A stretch of 5,306 bases of DNA, from assembly GCA_003695285.1 (NCBI GenBank), contig RFIL01000283.1:1-5306 (forward strand). Direction: 5' to 3'. The translations under genes and the position numbers were made by a program. The stretch is from Calditrichota bacterium (GTDB lineage Bacteria; Calditrichota; Calditrichia; RBG-13-44-9; J075). Below are positions 1 to 5,306 of the stretch, piece by piece. Numbering within the stretch: the first letter of the stretch is position 1; every line of letters starts with the position of its first letter. The notes beneath the pieces are model-generated. The model saw only the letters and a list, made by a program, of their open reading frames with translations. It made no database searches and was not told where the DNA came from.

Positions 1-2
1 CT

Positions 3-86
3 CAACATCATTCTTTTATTAAAGAACACCATGTCCTCATTGTTGAAAATCTGGCTGATGCGGCAAGGAAGATTGTGGGGTTATGA
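3..86 (+). CDS. C-terminal end of an unidentified protein (5' end outside window)
   Basis: An open frame enters from the left edge in frame 3 and stops at TGA (84-86), giving 27 residues that end HHVLIVENLADAARKIVGL. The alternation of hydrophobic and charged residues, with a strand-like VLIVEN followed by an amphipathic helix, looks like a genuine protein C-terminus. Frame 2 stops almost at once. Frame 1 also stays open, to a TGA at 91-93, but reads less like a real protein. The H..LIVENL pattern faintly recalls the end of cyclase or metal-dependent hydrolase family proteins, but this is too short to assign and no function is claimed. The last two codons (TTA TGA) are the first bases of a heptamer tandem repeat. 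The gene is convergent with the chemoreceptor gene that follows, 222 bases away. Confidence 0.5.
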   Translation, partial: QHHSFIKEHHVLIVENLADAARKIVGL

Positions 87-111
87 GTTATGAGTTATGA
101 GTTATGAGTTA
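81..111. repeat. TTATGAG heptanucleotide tandem repeat (4.4 copies)
   Basis: Four perfect copies of TTATGAG (81-108) are followed by a partial TTA (109-111). The array begins at the last sense codon of the left-edge gene and contains its TGA stop. Because the unit is 7 bases long and holds TGA on one strand and TAA on the other, the array places stop codons in all six frames. Slippage could add or remove copies without changing the upstream protein. Confidence 0.95.
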
Positions 112-308
112 AAGTTGTTGTTTTTATTGAAGTTGTCAAACATTTTATTTTTCATGTTATCTGTTTATATTGAAGCTTCATTTATATTCACACAAAAAAT
201 GAAATACAAACATTACCAATCCACTCATCTCAGATTTTAGCATCAATACCAACTTTCGCCTGGATACTTTTTTGGACAGGAAAAGGACAACTTATTCCCT
301 ATTCCCTT
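87..308. other. Convergent intergenic region, no gene seen
   Basis: This AT-rich stretch lies between the stops of two genes pointing at each other. It holds the rest of the TTATGAG array at its left edge, a short TATTCCC duplication at its right edge, and a 10-base palindrome TGAAGCTTCA at 171-180. No reading frame of useful length with a ribosome site is present. A bidirectional terminator would be expected here, but I see no GC-rich stem followed by a T-run on either strand. Confidence 0.7.
293..306. repeat. TATTCCC (GGGAATA on minus strand) heptamer duplication
   Basis: Two perfect copies of TATTCCC lie at 293-299 and 300-306, just 2 bases beyond the TAA stop of the chemoreceptor gene. 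On the minus strand the region reads GGGTAA, then AAGGGAATAGGGAATA, so a GGG recurs every 7-8 bases from the last glycine codon onward. It is a shorter, more degenerate counterpart of the TTATGAG array found after the stop of the opposing gene. Confidence 0.75.
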
Positions 309-2672
309 TTACCCATTACTTAATACCCTAATTTTAGGTTCTATGCGGTCCAGATAATGAACTACTTTTTCAGATATTTTATCAATGTCTTCCAGTTTAA
401 TGACAGCGGAATCCTGATTTCCTGCTATACAATCCCGGACGATATCAGCTGCCACTTCATGTAATCGTGCATGATGTTTTTCCAGTTCCTGAAAGTCTCT
501 GTCAGATTTGATTTCCGGATCATCAAGGGAATAATACCATTGTCCCAAAGTACATCCATAATAATTTCCCACCACATCCGGATCATATTGGGCTTTCCCG
601 TTAATACAATCAATCAGTTTCTTTTTCCACATTCGGTGGGAAATTTTTACTTCTGTTATATTGATACTTCCTATATTCCTGTTGCTTTCGGCAGAAAAAC
701 CTGCCACTTCCACCGTTTGCTCCGATTGACTATCATCAATTCTGAACATATTCATCATTCGCGCCATTTGTTCGGTCAAATTGTTAAGATCATTGGCTGC
801 GATGGCAATCTGTGACACGCCTTCGGCCGATTCATTGGCAACATTGGCAATTCCTTCCACACTGCTGGCTACCTGTTCAGAAGTTGTCTTTTGTTCTTCA
901 TTTGCCTGAGCGATGGCCCGCATCATTTCAAGCACATTTTGGGTATTCTCCAATATCTTGTCTAATGAGCTTCGAGTAGCATCTGCCAGTTCCACTCCTT
1001 TTTCCACCGATTCAGATCCTCTTTTTATTATTTGAACCATTCTTTCCGTTTCAGATTGAACATTTTTGATTATATTTACAATTTCCTTTGTGGATTGTGA
1101 AGAACGTTCCGCCAATTTTCTCACTTCCTCTGCCACTACAGCGAATCCTTTTCCATGTTCCCCGGCACGCGCTGCCTCAATAGCTGCATTTAAAGCCAGT
1201 AAATTGGTTTGATCTGCAATTTCATTGATGACGGATACAATGTCTCCGATATTTTTAACAGCATTATCCAGATGTTCGATATTCTGAAGTGCATTGTTCA
1301 TCACCTCAGCGATCTCATTCATTTTATTGACAGTATCTTCAATTATCTTTGCGGATTCTTGTGCCTCCTTACCGCTCTTCCCGGCAATCTCGGTAGCACG
1401 CATGGCATTCTCAGAATTCGATGCAATGTTTTGGGTCATCTCTTCCACTGCAGCGGACACTTCCATCGCCTGAGCCGATTGTTCCTGAGAACCAGCCGCT
1501 AACTGCTCTGTAGAAGCTGTTATCTCGGTTGCTGAAGAGGCGATAGTATTGGCCATGTCTCTAACCTGTAATAAAAGATCCTTGAGTCCCATCGACATCA
1601 GCCGCAAATCATTCTGAATTTTCTTCATTATTTCATGATGCATGTGTTGATTAAAATTTATAGCAAAATTACCGGAGGCTAATTCCTGAATATCCTCCAG
1701 CAATGCTCTGGATTCTCTTTCTAGCTGATCTTTTGTATCCACAATAGATTTAATGACTTCAGATAATTTGATATTATTGATGGCGGTTAAACCCAATGCT
1801 TTAATTATATATTCATCTTCGAGCGTAAACCCGCTTCCATCCTTTTTCTCACTGACATATAAATTCCCCAGACTTTTCCCTTCATCATCGATCAGAGGCA
1901 TGGCCAGTAATGATTTCATTTCAGGATGACCTGAAGGGAATCCGGCAGATCTTGCATGGGATTGCAGGTCATTGGTTCTGAGAATTTTCCCGGTCTCATG
2001 GATGTAGCCAAGTAATCCTTTTCCTTCAGGATAATGGGCAATTCTTGCTTTCGCTTCTTCAGAAATCCCCTCGGTTAAAAATTCTTTGACCTTTTTATTT
2101 TCGTCAAAAATTCCAAGTGCTGCATATTTGACACCCAGGACCTCTTTGGTTCTTTTCAACAAGATGGTTAAAATTTTATCGGGATTATGGTGGGATGAAA
2201 TGTCAATCAGCGCATTAACCAGACGTTCCATCTGTTCAAATTTATTCTTTAACATGTTTTGCACATTGGATAGACACCTCACAATCTCACCAATTTCATC
2301 TTCAGATGGAGGCGGTAAAGGAGAATCAAATTTCTCGGCACTTATGTCCTTTATGGTTCGTAGAATTAGATCAAGTCTTACAAATATGACTTTTAAAAAA
2401 TAAATAGCCAGTAACCCGGCACCAGCACCAATTACCACCAGCCAAAAAATTAAATAAGAATGTAATGAGCGTGCCTCCTGTTCTATTTTTACCAGATCGG
2501 TTTTCACAAATTCCAGATCAGGTCCTTCTATTTCTCTCAATTTTTCTAAACTTTCCTTTGCCTGTTTTTCTATCCCAGACCCTTTAGGCCACATAGTCAT
2601 TACCATACCTAACATTAAAATAGCCATTAATAATGCTGCAATAGGAAACTGATATTTAAATTTCAGCTTCAT
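309..2672 (-). CDS. Methyl-accepting chemotaxis protein: TM-HAMP-GAF-(HAMP-like)-MA signalling domain-CZB
   Basis: This is a complete 787-residue chemoreceptor that should signal through a CheA/CheW array at the inner membrane. Residues 9-28 and 73-94 are membrane helices. The loop between them is only about 45 residues, too short for a Cache or four-helix sensor. HAMP follows (about 92-145, with DEIG at 125-128), then a GAF domain (about 150-305) with the GFPxxHPxM block (H249) seen in DevS/DosT-type GAFs. A second, degenerate HAMP-like segment spans about 320-372. The signalling coiled-coil hairpin runs from about 373 to 645. Its tip, 484-519, includes QTNLLALNAAIEAARAGE, and candidate methylation pairs are E389/Q390, E410/E411 and E599/Q600. 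A C-terminal CZB domain (about 676-745) has H679, C707 in CTLGQW, H734 and H738 as zinc ligands. There is no CheR-tethering pentapeptide. The ATG start has AGGAG 9 bases upstream, and a sigma-28-like promoter precedes it. The family call is secure; the signal sensed is inferred to be cytoplasmic redox, gas or metal. Confidence 0.97.
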   Translation of the reverse strand: MKLKFKYQFPIAALLMAILMLGMVMTMWPKGSGIEKQAKESLEKLREIEGPDLEFVKTDLVKIEQEARSLHSYLIFWLVVIGAGAGLLAIYFLKVIFVRLDLILRTIKDISAEKFDSPLPPPSEDEIGEIVRCLSNVQNMLKNKFEQMERLVNALIDISSHHNPDKILTILLKRTKEVLGVKYAALGIFDENKKVKEFLTEGISEEAKARIAHYPEGKGLLGYIHETGKILRTNDLQSHARSAGFPSGHPEMKSLLAMPLIDDEGKSLGNLYVSEKKDGSGFTLEDEYIIKALGLTAINNIKLSEVIKSIVDTKDQLERESRALLEDIQELASGNFAINFNQHMHHEIMKKIQNDLRLMSMGLKDLLLQVRDMANTIASSATEITASTEQLAAGSQEQSAQAMEVSAAVEEMTQNIASNSENAMRATEIAGKSGKEAQESAKIIEDTVNKMNEIAEVMNNALQNIEHLDNAVKNIGDIVSVINEIADQTNLLALNAAIEAARAGEHGKGFAVVAEEVRKLAERSSQSTKEIVNIIKNVQSETERMVQIIKRGSESVEKGVELADATRSSLDKILENTQNVLEMMRAIAQANEEQKTTSEQVASSVEGIANVANESAEGVSQIAIAANDLNNLTEQMARMMNMFRIDDSQSEQTVEVAGFSAESNRNIGSINITEVKISHRMWKKKLIDCINGKAQYDPDVVGNYYGCTLGQWYYSLDDPEIKSDRDFQELEKHHARLHEVAADIVRDCIAGNQDSAVIKLEDIDKISEKVVHYLDRIEPKIRVLSNG

Positions 2673-2681
2673 GAGGAACGA

Positions 2682-2686
2682 CTCCT
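2682..2686 (-). promoter_or_regulatory. Shine-Dalgarno AGGAG of the chemoreceptor gene
   Basis: On the minus strand AGGAG follows an A-run and lies 9 bases before the ATG at 2672-2670. This supports that start, which also places the short positively charged N-terminus (MKLKFK) just before the first membrane helix. Confidence 0.85.
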
Positions 2687-2704
2687 TTTTTTTGAGTAAT
2701 GTTA

Positions 2705-2731
2705 TTATCGGAATTTCTGAAAATTCCTTTA
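2705..2731 (-). promoter_or_regulatory. Sigma-28 (FliA)-type flagellar promoter of the chemoreceptor gene
   Basis: Read on the minus strand, TAAAGGAA (2731-2724), 11 bases, then TCCGATAA (2712-2705). The sigma-28 consensus is TAAAGTTT-N11-GCCGATAA. Here the TAAA core, the spacing and CCGATAA are exact. Transcription would start near 2697-2699, giving a leader of about 25 bases that contains the Shine-Dalgarno. Chemoreceptor genes are typical sigma-28 targets, so motif, position and gene function agree. This is a consensus match only; no experimental start site is available. Confidence 0.78.
2710..2727. promoter_or_regulatory. Perfect inverted repeat inside the sigma-28 promoter
   Basis: GGAATTT (2710-2716), CTGA, AAATTCC (2721-2727): 7-base arms with a 4-base spacer. 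It fills the space between the -35 and -10 elements of the chemoreceptor promoter. It could be a repressor operator, but an AT-rich palindrome of this size can arise by chance, and its outer bases are shared with the promoter elements. Confidence 0.35.
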
Positions 2732-2792
2732 ATATTTTGTGTATTTTTTAACAAGACATCTCCTTTGCTTTGGACGAACCTTAAATTTTGCT

Positions 2793-2821
2793 TTTGATTT
2801 TAATCTGAATTCATATATTTG
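2793..2821 (+). promoter_or_regulatory. Candidate promoter of the tricorn protease gene (TTTG-N17-TATATTTG)
   Basis: TTTG at 2793-2796, 17 bases, then TATATTTG at 2814-2821. The second box fits the Bacteroidetes -7 consensus TAnnTTTG exactly and TTTG resembles the -33 box. Transcription would start near 2826, about 25 bases before the GTG start. A standard sigma-70 reading is poorer because the TTGATT to TATATT spacing is only 14. In such an AT-rich stretch a chance match is possible. Confidence 0.35.
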
Positions 2822-2840
2822 TTATATCGACAATTTTTAT

Positions 2841-2847
2841 AAGGAGG
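2841..2847 (+). promoter_or_regulatory. Strong Shine-Dalgarno AAGGAGG that fixes a GTG start
   Basis: AAGGAGG ends 5 bases before GTG at 2853. No in-frame ATG lies nearby: the next in-frame methionine codon downstream is at residue 109. The GTG start also yields a clean signal peptide directly, so the non-ATG start is well supported. Confidence 0.88.
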
Positions 2848-2852
2848 ACGCT

Positions 2853-2909
2853 GTGAAAAGGTCATTATTTGTTTTTCTGTTCTTTTTTATAACAGGTTCA
2901 TTACTGGCA
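2853..2909 (+). other. Sec signal peptide of the tricorn-like protease
   Basis: Codons 1-19 encode a short basic n-region (MKRS), a hydrophobic core rich in Phe and Leu, and SLLA before REG. Cleavage by signal peptidase I after A19 is the likely site. There is no cysteine at +1, so it is not a lipoprotein. The archaeal Thermoplasma tricorn is cytoplasmic, so export changes the likely role to peptide scavenging outside the cytoplasm. Confidence 0.8.
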
Positions 2910-5306
2910 AGGGAAGGACGATTGCTTCGGTTTGCCGATATTCACGGCAATCAGGTTGCCTTTGTGTATGCCGGTGATATCTGGATTGCTGATATTCGGG
3001 ATGGGAAAGCCACCCGTCTGACATCCCATGAAGGACTGGAATTGTTCCCGAAATTTTCTCCGGATGGAAAGTGGATTGCCTTTTCCGGGGAATATACAGG
3101 AACCCGACAGGTATATGTGATCTCAGTTAATGGCGGCAATCCCAGGCAACTCACTTTTTACAATGACGTGGGGCCGATGCCCCCCAGAGGTGGATATGAT
3201 TATCAGGTACTGGACTGGACTCCGGATGGGAAATATGTGGTGTTCCGGGGGAATCGCCTCCCATGGGGAAAGCGTATGGGAAAATATTTTAAAGTACCGG
3301 TTGATGGCGGACTGGAAGAGGCCTTACCGATTCCGGAAGGTGGAACCGGGATGTTATCCCCGGACGGCAAAAAATTCGTATACACTCCGATTGCCAGAGA
3401 ATTCCGCACCTGGAAACGCTACAGAGGAGGGCGTGCTCAGGATGTGTGGATTTTCGATCTGGAAAAGCTGACTGCAAAACAAATCACTCACTTTAAAGGC
3501 ACGGACAATATTCCGGTCTGGGTACATGATAAAATTTATTTCTGTTCCGATCGTACCGGAATCCTGAATCTGTATGAATATGATCCGACGACTGAAAACA
3601 TTACGCAGGTGACCTTCCACACGGATTACGATGTTCTCTGGCCTTCCGCCGGTCCGGACTATATCGTATATGAATGTGGCGGATATTTGTACAAATTTGA
3701 TCCGGCGACCAACCAATCTCAAAAATTGTCAATCGATATTCAAACTGATTTTGTGTATACCCAACCCTATTTCAAAAATGTAAAGCAATATATCCATTCA
3801 ATGGATATTTCTCCATCCGGGAAAAGAGCGGTATTTGCGGCCCGGGGTGATGTTTTTACCGTTCCGGCCAAACATGGCGAAATCCGAAACCTGACCAACA
3901 CCCAGGGAATTCGGGAAACTTACGCAACCTGGTCTCCTGATGGGAAATGGATTGCGTATCTGAGTGATCGAACCGGTGAATATGAAATTTATATCAAACG
4001 GCAGAATGGAAAAGGAGCAGAACGCCAGATTACCAAAAACGGAAATATCTGGAAATTCCCGCCGGTTTGGTCTCCCGATTCAAAAAAACTGGCCTGGGCA
4101 GATAAAAATCAAACGCTCTATTTTGTGGACATTCAAACGGGAAAAATAACCAGAGTAGACCGGGGCGAATATAATGATATTCGTTATTATCGCTGGTCGC
4201 CCGGAAGTAAATGGATTGTCTATACCAAACAGATGGAAAATCAAATGACATCCATCTGGCTCTACTCCCTGGAGCAGGGCAAATCATACCAGGTAACGGA
4301 TGAATTTATCAACAATTATAACCCGGTTTTTGACCAAAAAGGTCGCTATCTTTATTTTCTGTCCGATCGGGATTTTAACCTGACGTTTTCCGATTGGGAA
4401 TTTAATTATTTCTACACCAAACCCACCCGTATATATCTGGTCAGTTTGAAAAAAGATTTCCCGATGCCCTTTGAACTGAAATCTGATGAAGAAGGCCAAA
4501 CTACTGAGAACACTATCGGTAAAGTTTCCAATCCGTCTGATGAAATCGATATCCAGGGACTTGAAACACGAATTAAGGTGCTTCCATTGCCATCAGGTCA
4601 CTATCGTGATCTCCAGGCGAACGATAAAGGAGTATTTTATCTGAAAGAAGATAACGACAAGTGGGTACTGGCCTTTTACAATATCACTGATGAAAAGGAA
4701 ACAGCCATATTATCCGGAGTAAATAATTATCAATTATCCGCTAATGGAGAGAAAATTCTGTACCGTTCCCGGGGACAATTCGGTATCATCGATGCCATGA
4801 AAAATGCTGAAAAGGACAGAGGCACTCTTGATCTTTCCGGAATGACGATGAAGATTGACCCAAAGAAGGAGTGGAAACAAATATTTGTGGATGGCTGGAG
4901 ATTGATTCGGGATTGGTTCTATGATCCCAATCTCCATGGCGTGAACTGGAACGAAATGCGCAAAAAATACGAGCCTCTGGTTGACTATGTCGCCCATCGG
5001 GCAGACCTGGATTACATTTTAGGTGAACTTGGTGGTGAATTGGGAGCAGGTCACGTTTACATAAATTCCGGAGATCAGCCGCGTGTGGAACGTCATGATA
5101 ATGGTTTACTGGGCTGTGAAGTGCGTCCCCATAAGTCCGGGTATTATCAAATAAGCAAAATTTTGCCTGGAGAAAACTGGCACGAAGACTTCCGTTCGCC
5201 TTTAAGCGATCCTGATATTCATGTTAAGGAAGGGGATTTTATTCTGGCTATTGATGGACAACCCGTTACAACCAAAGAAAATTTTTATAAATATCTTGAA
5301 AATAAA
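2853..5306 (+). CDS. Exported tricorn-like serine protease, peptidase family S41 (3' end outside window)
   Basis: The first 818 codons of a protein whose family is usually 1,050-1,100 residues. Tricorn proteases cut small peptides released by larger proteases. Residues 1-19 form a Sec signal peptide (MKRS, a phenylalanine-rich core, cleavage after LLA), so this copy should act in the periplasm or outside the cell. A six-bladed propeller (about 22-310) and a seven-bladed one (about 311-665) follow. Their blades show SPDGKWIAF-type motifs near 69, 123, 169, 320, 361, 407, 449 and 629. A hydrophilic linker (about 543-566) interrupts the second propeller. The C1 helical domain (about 670-745) ends with GELGAGHVYI, where H734 is the expected catalytic histidine. 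A PDZ domain begins near 751 (LLGCEV, KILPGENW, VKEGDFILAIDGQP). The C2 domain with the nucleophilic serine and catalytic glutamate is beyond the window, so activity cannot be judged. No frameshift or internal stop is seen. The start is GTG, backed by AAGGAGG. Confidence 0.95.
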   Translation, partial: MKRSLFVFLFFFITGSLLAREGRLLRFADIHGNQVAFVYAGDIWIADIRDGKATRLTSHEGLELFPKFSPDGKWIAFSGEYTGTRQVYVISVNGGNPRQLTFYNDVGPMPPRGGYDYQVLDWTPDGKYVVFRGNRLPWGKRMGKYFKVPVDGGLEEALPIPEGGTGMLSPDGKKFVYTPIAREFRTWKRYRGGRAQDVWIFDLEKLTAKQITHFKGTDNIPVWVHDKIYFCSDRTGILNLYEYDPTTENITQVTFHTDYDVLWPSAGPDYIVYECGGYLYKFDPATNQSQKLSIDIQTDFVYTQPYFKNVKQYIHSMDISPSGKRAVFAARGDVFTVPAKHGEIRNLTNTQGIRETYATWSPDGKWIAYLSDRTGEYEIYIKRQNGKGAERQITKNGNIWKFPPVWSPDSKKLAWADKNQTLYFVDIQTGKITRVDRGEYNDIRYYRWSPGSKWIVYTKQMENQMTSIWLYSLEQGKSYQVTDEFINNYNPVFDQKGRYLYFLSDRDFNLTFSDWEFNYFYTKPTRIYLVSLKKDFPMPFELKSDEEGQTTENTIGKVSNPSDEIDIQGLETRIKVLPLPSGHYRDLQANDKGVFYLKEDNDKWVLAFYNITDEKETAILSGVNNYQLSANGEKILYRSRGQFGIIDAMKNAEKDRGTLDLSGMTMKIDPKKEWKQIFVDGWRLIRDWFYDPNLHGVNWNEMRKKYEPLVDYVAHRADLDYILGELGGELGAGHVYINSGDQPRVERHDNGLLGCEVRPHKSGYYQISKILPGENWHEDFRSPLSDPDIHVKEGDFILAIDGQPVTTKENFYKYLENK

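Noticed and set aside
3..86. Assigning the left-edge fragment to the cyclase/metal-dependent hydrolase family
   Set aside because: Only a loose H..LIVENL resemblance over 27 residues; too little to name a function.
171..180. Palindrome TGAAGCTTCA as a terminator stem
   Set aside because: The 10-base palindrome has no loop of its own, is not GC-rich, and is followed only by TTTAT rather than a T-run. It is more likely chance in AT-rich DNA.
274..289. GGACA...GGACA repeat near the end of the chemoreceptor gene
   Set aside because: It is a short direct repeat, not an inverted one, so it forms no hairpin, and it is too short to be significant.
471..815. Plus-strand reading frame opposite the chemoreceptor gene
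   Set aside because: It lies wholly antisense to the conserved CZB and signalling-domain coding sequence, has no clear ribosome site, and its translation resembles no protein family.
2740..2785. Minus-strand AAAGGAG followed by ATG as a small upstream gene
   Set aside because: The ATG overlaps the end of the purine run with no spacer, and the frame stops after three codons (ATG TCT TGT TAA).
3354..3722. Minus-strand reading frame opposite the protease gene
   Set aside because: It is a shadow of the propeller coding sequence, whose plus-strand frame is unbroken and shows repeated SPDGK blades; there is no independent support.
1..5306. CRISPR array, tRNA or rRNA gene, insertion sequence or attachment site
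   Set aside because: No spaced direct repeats of 20 or more bases, no cloverleaf-like or rRNA-like segment, no transposase frame and no terminal inverted repeats were seen. The two long genes account for about 91 percent of the window.

Overview
The window carries two long genes transcribed divergently from a 180-base intergenic region. At the left edge is the last stretch of a third gene, which converges on the first long gene. The organism looks like a flagellated Gram-negative bacterium with moderate to low GC, possibly from the FCB side of the tree (Calditrichota, Ignavibacteria or KSB1-like). This is inference. It rests on an exported tricorn-type protease, a flagellar sigma-28 promoter next to a chemoreceptor gene, and a TAnnTTTG element like the Bacteroidetes -7 box. 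No marker gene fixes the taxon.

Left edge (1-308): the final 27 codons of a plus-strand reading frame end at 86, with no certain identity. An AT-rich convergent intergenic region of 222 bases follows. Its two edges carry heptanucleotide tandem repeats, TTATGAG x4 on the left and GGGAATA x2 (minus-strand reading) on the right. The left array contains the stop codon of its gene, and the right one lies 2 bases beyond its gene's stop codon. No convincing terminator hairpin is visible.

Centre (309-2672, minus strand): a complete 787-residue methyl-accepting chemotaxis protein. Its layout is two membrane helices with a very short periplasmic loop, HAMP, a GAF domain of the DevS/DosT sequence type, a second degenerate HAMP-like segment, the signalling hairpin, and a C-terminal zinc-binding CZB domain with all four ligands. 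The sensing parts are therefore cytoplasmic, which points to intracellular gas, redox or energy sensing rather than an extracellular ligand.

Divergent promoter region (2673-2852): on the minus strand, TAAAGGAA-N11-TCCGATAA matches the FliA/sigma-28 consensus closely. It sits the right distance upstream of the chemoreceptor's Shine-Dalgarno. On the plus strand there is a weaker TTTG-N17-TATATTTG candidate and a strong AAGGAGG before a GTG start.

Right (2853-5306, plus strand, cut by the window end): the first 818 codons of an exported tricorn-like serine protease (peptidase family S41). It has a signal peptide, two beta-propellers rich in SPDGK-type blades, the C1 helical domain with the putative catalytic histidine, and most of the PDZ domain. 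The domain with the nucleophilic serine lies beyond the window. The two long genes share only the intergenic region. Their promoters look like different classes, so they are probably not co-regulated. The most interesting content is the intracellular GAF plus CZB chemoreceptor and its sigma-28 promoter; nothing here amounts to a clearly new multi-gene system.
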